64,000 bases of DNA from Streptomyces sp. NBC_00513 (GCF_041431415.1 NZ_CP107845.1:4464001-4528000); one strand, 5' to 3'. Shown: positions 1 to 7,577, numbered from the stretch's first letter. The notes: generated by a model from the sequence alone, not told the origin. Numbers and translations are program-made.

Positions 1-216
1 GACGGCTGGGCCAAGGCGCGCCACTGGCCCGAGGACGCGGCGCACGCGCTGTGCACCGTGCTGCGCAGCAGGGGCCGCACCCTGGGCGCGCTGACCTTCC
101 TGCGCGGGACCTCGCGGGCCGCCTTCGAGCGGGCCGACGCCCTGTACGCGGAGGAGGTCGCCGCCCGGGTGGCCGCGGACCTCGACCTGGCGGGCCGGAC
201 CCGCGACCGGCACTGA
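1..216 (+). CDS. C-terminal end of a GAF-domain-like protein (partial)
   Basis: This is an open frame from the window edge to TGA at 214-216, giving the last 71 residues of a longer protein. The segment 'LGALTFLRG' followed by an amphipathic helix with many Ala and Glu residues looks like the last strand and helix of a GAF sensory domain, as found in Streptomyces PAS/GAF/SpoIIE-type signalling proteins. The catalytic part, if any, lies outside the window. The frame is confident from codon usage; the family call is a weak inference from one short stretch. Confidence 0.55.
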   Translation, partial: DGWAKARHWPEDAAHALCTVLRSRGRTLGALTFLRGTSRAAFERADALYAEEVAARVAADLDLAGRTRDRH

Positions 217-291
217 GGGCCCCCGACGCCGGGAGCGTCGCGCCCTGCGTGGCGGGCCGCACCGGGCGGACCGCCCGCCTACCGTGATCCG

Positions 292-828
292 GTGCGCCAC
301 ACCTCCACCGTGCGCGTCCCGGCAGCGGTCGTCGTCCTGTGCGCCACCGCCCTGTCCTGCACCTCGCCGCCCCCGGCGCCGCGCTTCCAGGCCCCGAACC
401 GGGAACTCGGCGCGCGCGTCACGGCCGTCCCGGCGGGCTCGCTCGGCGTCACCCACCGGGCGGGTTGCCCCGTACCGGCCGACCGGCTGCGGCTGATCCG
501 GATGAACCACTGGGGCTTCGACGGCAAGGTCCACCAGGGCGAGATGGTCGTCCACGAGCGGGCCGTCCGCCCGCTGCTGCACGTCTTCGGCAAGGCCTTC
601 GAGGCCGGGTTCCCGATCCGGCGGATGCGGGTGACGGCCGCGTACGGCGGCGACGACGACGCGTCGATGGCCGCCGACAACACCTCCGCCTTCAACTGTC
701 GCCGGGTCACCGGCGACCCGGGCCGGCTCTCCCGGCACTCCTACGGCGACGCCGTCGACATCAACCCCGTCGAGAATCCGTACCGGCGGCTAGTGCCGTC
801 CCGGGACCCGGGCGACACGGCCCGCACG
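292..828 (+). pseudogene. M15-type D-Ala-D-Ala carboxypeptidase-like protein, 3'-truncated
   Basis: A GTG start at 292 opens a protein with a hydrophobic export signal ending in Cys (lipoprotein-like). It is followed by a peptidase M15/VanY-like domain, with 'NHWGFDGKVHQGEM' and the zinc motif H-x6-D in 'HSYGDAVDIN'. Family members continue for roughly 50-60 residues after the 'NPY' motif and end with a second metal-binding His in a 'QHF'-like motif. Here homology stops near position 785, only about 45 nt before the stop codon of the convergent corA gene. The frame runs on without a stop to 1947, antisense to corA. The last metal ligand is therefore missing, and a 3' deletion is the likely cause. 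A working peptidase is unlikely. Confidence 0.7.
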
Positions 829-1821
829 CTACGCGTCGTCGTCGCGGCCGTCGTCGTCGCGCAGCCTGCGCCAGATGCGGGTGCGGTGCAGCGCGTACAG
901 CGCGAGGATCAGGAAGGCCACCTGGAGCCCCACGGCGAGCAGCCAGAAGACGGCCCCGCTCTCGATCTCGTCCGTCAGGTAGGCGAAGTTCATGCCGAAG
1001 AACCCCGTCAGGAAGGTCAACGGCAGGAAGATCGTCGACACGATCGCCAGTCGGTTGATCACGCCGTTCTGGTCGCCCGACACCAGCGAGGAGTAGCTGC
1101 CGAAGGCCCGTCGGGCGGCCTCCTGGAGGGACTCGATGTCGGTGAGCACCAGCCGCGCGGTGCGCTGGTACTCGCGGACGAGCCGCTGGCGCGTCTCCGG
1201 GAAGGCGTCGTTCAGCATCCGGCGCGTGACGGTCTCCTCCGCCACCCGGTGGTAGGGGAGGAGCGTGTGGTGCAGGAGGGCCGCGGTGCGGCGCAGCCGG
1301 GCCAGACGGTAGAGCTGCTCGGGTTCCCGCTGGTGGAACATGTCGTTCTCCAGGTCCTCCACCTCCAGCAGGGCCTGGACCGCGGCCCGGCGGTAGCTCT
1401 CCAGGGCGGCGTCCAGCAGCAGGAACAGCATGGCCACGGCGTCGGTCGGCTTCTCGTGCGGGAAGCGGGCCGCGAGGTCGCGCACCAGCCCGGTCGGCCC
1501 CCGGTGCGCCGTGAGGAGGTACCGCTCGGTCACCACGGCGTGGAGATGGATGATCCGACCCGCCTCGACCGAGGGCACGACGAACGCGGCGCTGTCCCCG
1601 AGGAACTCGGCCCGGGCGAACTCACCTTCCCTGCCGAGCCACGTCAGGTCCTCCTCCTCCAGACCGAGCAGGCGGGCCAGAGGCTGTTCGTCGGGCGGGG
1701 TCTCCTCGGGCAGTTCCACGTCCACGAGCAGGAACCGGGAGGCCGCGAGCCGCTCGCGCGCCTCCGAGACGGGGGCACGCGTCATGACGCCCTCCGGCAT
1801 GGAGACCATCGATACGATCAT
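829..1821 (-). CDS. corA: CorA-family divalent cation (magnesium) transporter
   Basis: The 330-residue protein has the CorA layout: a long cytoplasmic alpha/beta and helical domain, then two C-terminal membrane helices with the signature GMNF (about residues 276-279) ending the first helix, and a basic/acidic tail. CorA proteins form pentameric Mg2+/Co2+ channels in the plasma membrane. The start at 1821 was chosen because ATG is preceded by GAGGG at good spacing. An upstream in-frame start at 1911 would add 30 residues unlike the family. The gene is convergent with the truncated M15 gene. Family confidence is high; ion specificity is inferred. Confidence 0.9.
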   Translation of the reverse strand: MIVSMVSMPEGVMTRAPVSEARERLAASRFLLVDVELPEETPPDEQPLARLLGLEEEDLTWLGREGEFARAEFLGDSAAFVVPSVEAGRIIHLHAVVTERYLLTAHRGPTGLVRDLAARFPHEKPTDAVAMLFLLLDAALESYRRAAVQALLEVEDLENDMFHQREPEQLYRLARLRRTAALLHHTLLPYHRVAEETVTRRMLNDAFPETRQRLVREYQRTARLVLTDIESLQEAARRAFGSYSSLVSGDQNGVINRLAIVSTIFLPLTFLTGFFGMNFAYLTDEIESGAVFWLLAVGLQVAFLILALYALHRTRIWRRLRDDDGRDDDA

Positions 1822-1995
1822 CGTCCCTCGCCGTGGGTGGGCCGGTGCGGTCCTTCCCAGACTCCACCCGGCGTGACCCCGCGCAACCGCGGTGACGCAT
1901 TCGCCCGGCAACGCCTCCCCGAACAGGTGACGTCGTGGAACGGGTGACGGCGTGACCCGGGGCGCGCCGCTCCCTCAGTGCCGGAAGCCGCGCCC

Positions 1996-2751
1996 TCAGT
2001 GCCGGAAGAAGATCCGGTCGCCGTACTCCTGCATGACGCGGCCGTTCCACTCGTGCCCGCCGTCCACGTTGCCCGAGCGCAGCAGCGGGGGCTCGACGCC
2101 GCGCGCGGCCAGCTCGCCGGCGGCGGCCGCCATCACGGCCTGCATGATCGCGCTGGTCACGACGGTGGAGGCGGGGGCGAAGGGCGCGTCGATGCCGTCG
2201 ATGCTCAGTTCGGCGTCCCCGACCGCGATCTTGCTGTCCAGGACGATGTCGCAGTGGTCCTTGAGGAAGGTGCCCGATACGTGCCGCGACCTGGTCTCGG
2301 TCGCGTACGCCACCGAGGTCACCCCGATGACCTTCAGCCCGATGGCGCGGGCGTTCATGGCCATTTCCACCGGCAGGGCGTTGCGCCCGGAGAGGGAGAT
2401 GATCACGAGGACGTCGCCGTCGGAGGCCGGGCTGCTGTCGAGGACCGCGCCGGCAAGGCCGTCCACGCGTTCCAGGGCGCTGCCGAGAGTGGCGGGCATG
2501 ACGTCGATGCCGGCGGTGCCGGGGACGGCGAGGAAGTTCATCAGGGCGAGCCCGCCGGCCCGGTAGACCACGTCCTGGGCGGGCAGCGAGGAGTGCCCGG
2601 CCCCGAAGGCGAAGAGCCGCTTCCCGGAGGCGACGGCGTCGGCGATGATCACGCCGGCCTCGGCGATCCGTGCCGCCTCCTCGTCGCGCACCCGCTCCAG
2701 CAGGCCGATGGCCGCGTCGAAGAACTGCCCGGCCAACTTGCTCTCGCTCAT
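1996..2751 (-). CDS. SIS-domain phosphosugar isomerase-like protein (UPF0309 family)
   Basis: The 251-residue protein is a single SIS domain: a glycine-rich sugar-phosphate loop 'FGAGHSS' near residues 49-55 and the Ser-rich 'ISLSGRN' phosphate-binding turn near 118-124. The family (UPF0309) is related to GlmS isomerase domains and is thought to act on phosphosugars, but the substrate is unproven. It is divergent from dmdR1 with 234 bp between them. That interval carries a DasR-like operator, which would fit a role in amino-sugar metabolism. S. coelicolor has the same pair of neighbours. Confidence 0.85.
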   Translation of the reverse strand: MSESKLAGQFFDAAIGLLERVRDEEAARIAEAGVIIADAVASGKRLFAFGAGHSSLPAQDVVYRAGGLALMNFLAVPGTAGIDVMPATLGSALERVDGLAGAVLDSSPASDGDVLVIISLSGRNALPVEMAMNARAIGLKVIGVTSVAYATETRSRHVSGTFLKDHCDIVLDSKIAVGDAELSIDGIDAPFAPASTVVTSAIMQAVMAAAAGELAARGVEPPLLRSGNVDGGHEWNGRVMQEYGDRIFFRH

Positions 2752-2804
2752 ACGCCGAAGGCCCTTCCAGGGGTGAGGTGCGTCCGTGTTCGCCGCTCAC
2801 CGTG

Positions 2805-2816
2805 CGGTCTGGACCA
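2805..2816. promoter_or_regulatory. Candidate DasR-responsive element (dre)
   Basis: CGGTCTGGACCA matches the core dre palindrome TGGTCTAGACCA at 10 of 12 positions. It lies in the divergent promoter region between the SIS isomerase gene and dmdR1. DasR is the GlcNAc-responsive GntR regulator of streptomycetes, and direct control of dmdR1 by DasR has been reported in S. coelicolor. Confidence 0.55.
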
Positions 2817-2985
2817 AGGGCGTGTCAATACGAACGTCAATCGTGGGACGAAAGGGCCCCGAGTGGGCCGCGGGACCGGGACCCGAGACGTCCGGTACGG
2901 GCCTCGACGCTCGGCACGGGACGGTTGTCGGCGCGATGCGTCAGAATTGGGGGCAGGGCCAGCGCACGCAATCCGAGGGGCACGA

Positions 2986-3678
2986 ATGTCCGGACTGATC
3001 GATACCACGGAGATGTATCTCCGCACCATCCTCGAACTGGAAGAGGAAGGTGTTGTCCCCATGCGCGCCCGTATCGCCGAGCGGCTCGATCAGAGCGGCC
3101 CGACGGTGAGCCAGACGGTCGCGAGGATGGAGCGCGACGGCCTGGTGGCGGTCGCCAGCGACCGGCACCTGGAGCTGACCGAGGAGGGGCGCAGGCTGGC
3201 GACGCGCGTGATGCGCAAGCACCGGCTCGCGGAGTGCCTCCTCGTCGACGTCATCGGCCTGGAGTGGGAGCAGGTGCACGCCGAGGCCTGTCGCTGGGAG
3301 CACGTGATGAGCGAGGCGGTGGAGCGGCGGGTGCTGGAGCTGCTGCGTCACCCGACCGAGTCGCCGTACGGCAACCCGATCCCGGGGTTGGAGGAGCTGG
3401 GCGAGAAGGCCGAGGCCGATCCGTTCCTGGAGGACGGCATGGTCAGCCTCGCCGAGCTGGACCCGGGCGCCGAGGGCAAGACGGTGGTCGTGCGCCGGAT
3501 CGGCGAGCCGATCCAGACGGACGCCCAGCTGATGTACACGCTGCGGCGCGCCGGCGTGCAGCCCGGCTCCGTGGTCAGCGTGACGGAGTCCCCGGGCGGG
3601 GTGCTGGTCGGCAGCGGCGGAGAGGCGGCGGAACTCGACTCCGAGGTCGCCTCGCACGTCTTCGTGGCGAAGCGCTGA
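2986..3678 (+). CDS. dmdR1: DmdR1, iron-dependent DtxR-family repressor
   Basis: The 230-residue protein has the DtxR architecture. An N-terminal winged helix (residues about 1-70, start 'MSGLIDTTEMYL') precedes a metal-binding/dimerisation domain with the motif 'HRLAECLLVDVIGLEWEQVHAEACRWEHVMS', given here as key residues His, Glu, Cys and His around 79-108. A C-terminal SH3-like domain follows. With Fe2+ it binds iron boxes and represses siderophore and uptake genes. The length equals S. coelicolor DmdR1. ATG at 2986 follows CCGAGGGG. The opposite strand carries a 332-codon open frame (2941-3939) in the position of the adm gene described in S. coelicolor. Confidence 0.93.
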   Translation: MSGLIDTTEMYLRTILELEEEGVVPMRARIAERLDQSGPTVSQTVARMERDGLVAVASDRHLELTEEGRRLATRVMRKHRLAECLLVDVIGLEWEQVHAEACRWEHVMSEAVERRVLELLRHPTESPYGNPIPGLEELGEKAEADPFLEDGMVSLAELDPGAEGKTVVVRRIGEPIQTDAQLMYTLRRAGVQPGSVVSVTESPGGVLVGSGGEAAELDSEVASHVFVAKR

Positions 3679-3791
3679 CCTTTGGCGCGGACCCTTGGCG
3701 GGTCCTCCGAACGGGCGTAGTACTGGTCGGTACGAGGTAGGACAGAGCCAAGGGCGTGACCACGGCCGTGCTCTGGCCGCCTCGGACGCGA

Positions 3792-3855
3792 CGAGACTGT
3801 GACGACACGAGACCGTGACGACACGAGACGGTGACGACACGAGACTGTGACGACC
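3792..3855. repeat. Four tandem copies of a 16-bp unit
   Basis: Units at 3792-3807, 3808-3823, 3824-3839 and 3840-3855 follow CGAGACNGTGACGACA, with position 7 reading T, C, G and T and the last base of unit 4 being C. The array lies just before a strong hairpin downstream of dmdR1. A repeating 16-bp period of about 1.5 helical turns could be a protein-binding array or simply slippage. Confidence 0.9.
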
Positions 3856-3866
3856 TTGGATGTGGG

Positions 3867-3896
3867 CGGTCCCGGCGCCTTGCGGCGCCGGGACCG
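3867..3896. terminator. Hairpin terminator downstream of dmdR1
   Basis: Perfect 13-bp stem (CGGTCCCGGCGCC paired with its complement) with the 4-nt loop TTGC. It separates dmdR1 from the hydrolase gene and argues that the hydrolase start lies downstream of it. Confidence 0.8.
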
Positions 3897-4062
3897 ATCC
3901 TCCCCTTGCTGACCTGGAGCCCCGAGCTCTCAAGGTCATCCCCTTCGGACCGTCTTCCCCAAGCGGCCCGCCTCCCTGTTGAAAGGATCTCCATCGGCAG
4001 TGGCGGCCAATCCTTGAGCAAGGTCACTCGAAAGAGCGGTGTTGTCGGCGAGAGACCCGTTC

Positions 4063-4078
4063 TCGAATACGGGTTCGA
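4063..4078. promoter_or_regulatory. LexA-like SOS box with overlapping -10-like element
   Basis: TCGAATACGGGTTCGA matches the actinobacterial LexA consensus TCGAAC-N4-GTTCGA at 11 of 12 arm positions. It overlaps a -10-like GATACT at 4077-4082, and GAAGGGGG plus GTG (4113) follow at suitable distance. This arrangement would place the hydrolase gene under LexA control. The call is based on motif and position only. Confidence 0.5.
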
Positions 4079-4112
4079 TACTCTGGCCGGGAGCGAAGGG
4101 GGTGCATCTGCG

Positions 4113-5012
4113 GTGGTACAGCGCATCGATGTGACTGGGGCCGACGGCGTACGCCTGGCCGCCTGGGAGTTCCGCGAGCCGGCGGGCGAGCCGGGTACCG
4201 CCCCCGAGGTGCCCACCGAGCGGGAGCGGCCCGGGGTCCTGTTACTCCACGGTCTGATGGGCCGTGCCCTGCACTGGGCCGGTACCGCCCGCTGGCTAGC
4301 GGAACACCACCGCGTGATCGCCCTCGACCAGCGCGGCCACGGCCAGAGCGCCGGCCCCGCGGCCGATCCCGGCAACCCGACCCCCTTCGGGCGCGAGGCC
4401 TTCGTGGCCGACGCCGAGGCCGTCGTCGAGCGCCTCGGCCTCGCCCCCGTGACCCTGATCGGCCACTCCATGGGCGCCCTGACCGCCTGGCAGCTCGCCG
4501 CCCGCCGCCCCGACCTGGTGGAGGCCCTGGTCATCTGCGACATGCGGGCCTCGGCCCTGGGGGAGGCCTCGCAGCAGGAATGGGAGGAATGGTTCCGCCG
4601 CTGGCCCCTCCCCTTCCCCACCCAGGACGCCGCCCGCCGCTGGTTCGGCGAGGACGACCCCCGGGTGGAACGCCCCGATCCGGGGCGCGGCGCGTTCTTC
4701 GCCGAGGTCATGCACCAGGCCCCCGACGGCTGGCGCCCGGTGTTCTCCCGCCGCCAGATGCTGACGGCCCGCGAGACGTGGGTCCACGACGCGCACTGGG
4801 AGGAGCTGGCCCAGGTCCGCTGCCCGACCCTGGTCGTCCGGGGTCTGGACGGCGAACTGGGCCGCGCCGAGGCCCAGGAGATGGTCCGGGTCCTCCCGGA
4901 GGGCCAGTACGCGGAGATCCCGGACGCCGGCCACTACCTCCACTACGACCAGCCGGACGCGTGGCGGGGAGTCCTGCAGTCGTTCCTGGCGGGGGTCAAG
5001 ACCTCGTCCTGA
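4113..5012 (+). CDS. Alpha/beta-fold hydrolase with a TTA (bldA-dependent) codon
   Basis: The 299-residue protein has an oxyanion segment 'LLLHGLMG', 'DQRGHGQS', the nucleophile elbow GHSMG, a late acid ('VRGLDGE') and the catalytic His in 'DAGHYLHYD'. It is a typical serine hydrolase of the epoxide-hydrolase/esterase superfamily; the substrate is unknown. GTG at 4113 was chosen because it follows GAAGGGGG and lies downstream of the terminator and the LexA-like promoter. TTG at 4014 is the main alternative. Codon 44 (4242-4244) is the rare leucine codon TTA, so translation should need the bldA tRNA. The last 17 nt overlap the convergent DUF397 gene. Confidence 0.85.
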   Translation: MVQRIDVTGADGVRLAAWEFREPAGEPGTAPEVPTERERPGVLLLHGLMGRALHWAGTARWLAEHHRVIALDQRGHGQSAGPAADPGNPTPFGREAFVADAEAVVERLGLAPVTLIGHSMGALTAWQLAARRPDLVEALVICDMRASALGEASQQEWEEWFRRWPLPFPTQDAARRWFGEDDPRVERPDPGRGAFFAEVMHQAPDGWRPVFSRRQMLTARETWVHDAHWEELAQVRCPTLVVRGLDGELGRAEAQEMVRVLPEGQYAEIPDAGHYLHYDQPDAWRGVLQSFLAGVKTSS

Positions 5013-5139
5013 CCTCCGCGACCAGCGCCGTCCACGCGGCGGCGCTGGTCCGCAGGACCCGGTGGCCGGGATCGCCCGGTTCGCCGGGGTCGCCGCGCTC
5101 CGCGACGAGGACCCGGCCGTCGGGGGCGACGGCGACGTA
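4987..5139. repeat. 153-bp direct repeat, copy 1
   Basis: This segment is identical to 5352-5504. It covers the last 26 nt of the hydrolase gene and most of the 3' part of the first DUF397 gene, so the second copy carries a stray fragment of the hydrolase gene. Confidence 0.95.
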
Positions 5140-5196
5140 GACGCAGGAGTTGCCCTCGGCGCAGTAGGAGGACCGGTACCAGTCGTGGTGGGTCAT
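4996..5196 (-). CDS. DUF397 small protein (copy 1)
   Basis: The 66-residue protein opens with 'W-x-RSSYC' and continues with 'CVYVAVAPDG', the DUF397 pattern. These small proteins are usually encoded beside an XRE/DUF5753 DNA-binding protein and an RsbW-like ATPase in Streptomyces (whiJ- and abaA-like loci), where they are thought to modulate the DNA-binding partner. Its usual upstream XRE gene is reduced to a fragment here (5193-5351). The C-terminal 50 residues are the same as in copy 2. Confidence 0.85.
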   Translation of the reverse strand: MTHHDWYRSSYCAEGNSCVYVAVAPDGRVLVAERGDPGEPGDPGHRVLRTSAAAWTALVAEVRTRS

Positions 5197-5351
5197 GGGG
5201 CTTCCTTTCGCAGGTGTCGGGCGATGTCGGCGATCAGGTCTCGTGTGTGATCCGGGGGCAGGGACACCGCTTCGATGCGTTCGAAGAGGAGCCGATACTT
5301 GGCGAGTTGGGACTCGGCGTCCAGGAACACCACACCCGTGACTCAGCCGGA
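5193..5351 (-). pseudogene. Remnant of an XRE/DUF5753 regulator (C-terminus only)
   Basis: On the minus strand this reads a stretch beginning 'VVFLDAESQLAKYR' and containing 'TRDLIADIARHL'. It aligns with the C-terminus of the intact XRE protein encoded at 5574-6419 at roughly 70% identity. A stop codon precedes it in frame and the rest of the gene is absent. It ends in an ATGA overlap with DUF397 copy 1, as an intact partner would. It is a leftover of the duplication or recombination that formed this locus. Confidence 0.8.
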
Positions 5352-5504
5352 CTGGCGGGGGTCAAGACCTCGTCCTGACCTCCGCGACCAGCGCCGTCCA
5401 CGCGGCGGCGCTGGTCCGCAGGACCCGGTGGCCGGGATCGCCCGGTTCGCCGGGGTCGCCGCGCTCCGCGACGAGGACCCGGCCGTCGGGGGCGACGGCG
5501 ACGT
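5352..5504. repeat. 153-bp direct repeat, copy 2
   Basis: Identical to 4987-5139 at an offset of 365 bp. Identity ends sharply after position 5504, inside the DUF397 copy 2 gene. Confidence 0.95.
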
Positions 5505-5562
5505 ACACGCACGCATTGCCCTCCGCGCAGTAGGAGGACCGCTGCCAGGTGTGATCGGGCAT
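5362..5562 (-). CDS. DUF397 small protein (copy 2)
   Basis: The 66-residue DUF397 protein opens with 'MPDHTWQRSSYC'. Only the N-terminal 13 residues and one or two later positions differ from copy 1. It lies 11 bp downstream of the intact XRE regulator gene (5574-6419), so this pair is the complete module. Perfect identity of the 3' part with copy 1 indicates recent duplication or gene conversion. Confidence 0.87.
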   Translation of the reverse strand: MPDHTWQRSSYCAEGNACVYVAVAPDGRVLVAERGDPGEPGDPGHRVLRTSAAAWTALVAEVRTRS

Positions 5563-5573
5563 GGCTGTTCCCT

Positions 5574-6419
5574 TCACAGGTCCCGGGCGGCTGCCACGAT
5601 CAGATCGCGTGTGCGTTCCGGGGACATCGAGACTGCTTCGAGCCGATCGAGCAAGGTGCGGTACTTGGCCAACTGCGCCTCCGCGTCCAGGAAGACGACG
5701 CCGTGCGACTGGTCGAGCTGGACCGAGTCGAGCGCCGGCACCGGCCCGCGAGCGTAGAAGATCGACTGCCCGGAACCCGGGAACGCGCCCGCCGAGAACG
5801 GGATGGCCCGAATGCTCACTCCGTCCCGCTCGCTCATGGCCAACAGGTGCTTCAACTGGGCTCCGGCGACGGCCGGTCCACCGACGGTGATGCGCAGCGC
5901 CGCCTCGTGAATGATCGCCTGGTACGGAGTGGGGCTGTCCTGGAACAGGATGGCCTGCCGCTTCACCCGGAACGAGACGCGATGCTCGATGTCGGGCGGC
6001 GGCAGGGCGGGGACGGCCTGGCGGAAGATCTCGCGGGCGTGCTCGGCGGTCTGCAGCAGTCCCGGGATGTGCACGATGAACGCGTCGCGCAGTCCACGCG
6101 CGTGGTGCTCCAACTCGGCCAGGTCCAGCCAGGATGTGGGCAACAGGTCGCGGTGGCCCTCCCACCACCCGCCGCCTCTGCGTTCACCGGTCATGCCGAT
6201 CAACGCCTCGATGTACGGCCGGTCCTCGCAGCCGTAGAGCCCGGCGAGCGCGTGCACCCGCTCGGGGCTCGCGCCGATGCGGCCGGCCTCCAGGTTGCTG
6301 ATCTGGGTCTGGCGGATGCCCAGTCGCCTGGCGGCTTCGGTCGCGTTGAGCCCGGCTCTCTCGCGCAGTTTGCGCAGCTCGCTGCCGAACCGGATCTGGC
6401 GGGCCGTCACGGCGCTCAA
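5574..6419 (-). CDS. XRE-family regulator with DUF5753 domain (WhiJ-like)
   Basis: The 281-residue protein has an N-terminal helix-turn-helix (about residues 10-65, with 'TEAARRLGIRQTQISNLEAGR'-type spacing) followed by the DUF5753 effector domain to the C-terminus ('VHIPGLLQTAEHAR', 'HEAALR', 'SIRAIPF'). Such proteins pair with DUF397 proteins and RsbW-like ATPases in Streptomyces development loci. The gene is co-directional with DUF397 copy 2 and divergent from an ATPase gene (6615), giving the usual three-gene set. The target sites are unknown. Confidence 0.9.
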   Translation of the reverse strand: MSAVTARQIRFGSELRKLRERAGLNATEAARRLGIRQTQISNLEAGRIGASPERVHALAGLYGCEDRPYIEALIGMTGERRGGGWWEGHRDLLPTSWLDLAELEHHARGLRDAFIVHIPGLLQTAEHAREIFRQAVPALPPPDIEHRVSFRVKRQAILFQDSPTPYQAIIHEAALRITVGGPAVAGAQLKHLLAMSERDGVSIRAIPFSAGAFPGSGQSIFYARGPVPALDSVQLDQSHGVVFLDAEAQLAKYRTLLDRLEAVSMSPERTRDLIVAAARDL

Positions 6420-6614
6420 CGCGTCTCCTCACGGCTCGTGTCACCCACAGGAGTGGCGATGAAATGCATTACCTGGAACCCGTGAAACACATGACACCGG
6501 ACCGCGATTTTGGGCCCCAGGCCACCGCCCGGAAGTACCCCGCTCGACGGAGCGACCTGGTCACCGGGCACCGCATGTACACGGTCCAACTCTCCTCCTC
6601 GATCGGAGACTTCC

Positions 6615-7055
6615 ATGGACGCAACCGTAACTCCGTCCTGGGCCTACACCCTCCGTCTTCCCCACGATCCGCGGGCCGCCGGCATCGCCCGCAGTACCCT
6701 GCGCGCCGTGCTGCGGGGCCACGGGATGGCGCGGCTGACCGACACCGCCGAGCTGTTGACCAGCGAGCTGGTCTCCAACGCCTACCGGCACTCCCGCGGT
6801 CCCTGCGCGCTGCGGGTCCGCGCGATGGCCCCCGAGCGGGTCCGGGTCGGCGTCTGGGACACCAACCCGGCCATCCCGGCGCCCTTCACGAAGGCGCCCG
6901 CCCCGCCCGGCCCCGACGCCGAGGACACCGACGACACCGACGCCGAGGACGGGCGCGGGCTGCTCCTCGTACGGCTCTGCGCGGAGCGCTACGGCGCGTA
7001 CCGGCTCGACGGCGCGCACCGCGGCAAGCTGCTCTGGGTCGAGTGCGGACCCTAG
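6615..7055 (+). CDS. RsbW-like ATP-binding protein (anti-sigma factor-type HATPase)
   Basis: The 146-residue protein is a single HATPase_c_2 domain. The N-box is 'LLTSELVSNAYRHS' and the G1/G2 boxes are 'VGVWDTNP' and 'DGRGLLLV'. An acidic loop rich in Asp/Thr sits between them. Such proteins are serine kinases or anti-sigma factors; in WhiJ-type loci they are the third partner. ATG at 6615 starts the conserved domain. The longer frame from 6510 adds 35 residues of no similarity. Confidence 0.85.
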   Translation: MDATVTPSWAYTLRLPHDPRAAGIARSTLRAVLRGHGMARLTDTAELLTSELVSNAYRHSRGPCALRVRAMAPERVRVGVWDTNPAIPAPFTKAPAPPGPDAEDTDDTDAEDGRGLLLVRLCAERYGAYRLDGAHRGKLLWVECGP

Positions 7056-7073
7056 GGAGGAGGTCGCGGCAGG

Positions 7074-7574
7074 TCAGGCCTCGATGCGGACCCACGTGTC
7101 ACCGGCGCGCAGCACCAGCGTGCCGTCCCGGCCCTGCCCGCAGTGCATGACCACGTGGCCGGGCAGCCGCTGCCGGTCCCGACCGGTCACCGCACACGTC
7201 CCGTTGTCGCGCAGCTCGATCCGTACGACCTCGGTCCACGGCCGGTCGTGTTCCCGCGAGGTCAGCACGGCCCGGTCGCCGCGCACGGCGAGGCCGTCCA
7301 CCCTCCGCAGGGGAGTGGGCCAACTCCTCGTCTCGCCCGTGGCGGGGGTGATCCGGGTCAGGTAGGTGCCCGAGCGGCAGTACCAGGCCGTCCAGACGTA
7401 CGCGCCGTCCGTGGCGGCCGTGGAACCGTTGACGGGCCCTTCGGGGAAGGGTTGCCGAGGTGACCAGAGGGCGCGACCGTCGGGGCCCCACCCCGCCAGG
7501 GCGCCCCGGGACTCGGGGTGGCTGCCGAAGATGCCCTCGTCGCCGTACGCGGTCCAGATGTTTCCGTCGGGGGA
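7074..7574 (-). pseudogene. 5'-truncated beta-propeller-like protein
   Basis: The minus-strand frame begins with coherent protein sequence at 'SPDGNIWTAYGDEGIFG' and runs 166 residues to a stop at 7074. It has repeated 'DGxxxW', 'TRITPATGETRSW' and 'GTCAVTG' motifs that look like WD/NHL-type propeller blades. No in-frame start with an RBS precedes it. Upstream sequence is a terminator hairpin and the end of the ABC permease gene. The N-terminal part appears lost by deletion at about 7575. Confidence 0.6.
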
Positions 7575-7577
7575 CGC

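Noticed and set aside
829..1947. Continuation of the M15 reading frame to 551 codons
   Set aside because: It is antisense to corA, Gln/Arg/Val-biased as expected for the reverse of a GC-rich gene, and has no domain similarity.
3792..3855. CRISPR array
   Set aside because: Units are directly adjacent 16-mers without spacers, and no cas gene is present.
4113..5012. Hydrolase start at 3831 (393 codons)
   Set aside because: That start lies inside the tandem repeat and upstream of the terminator hairpin and LexA-like promoter.
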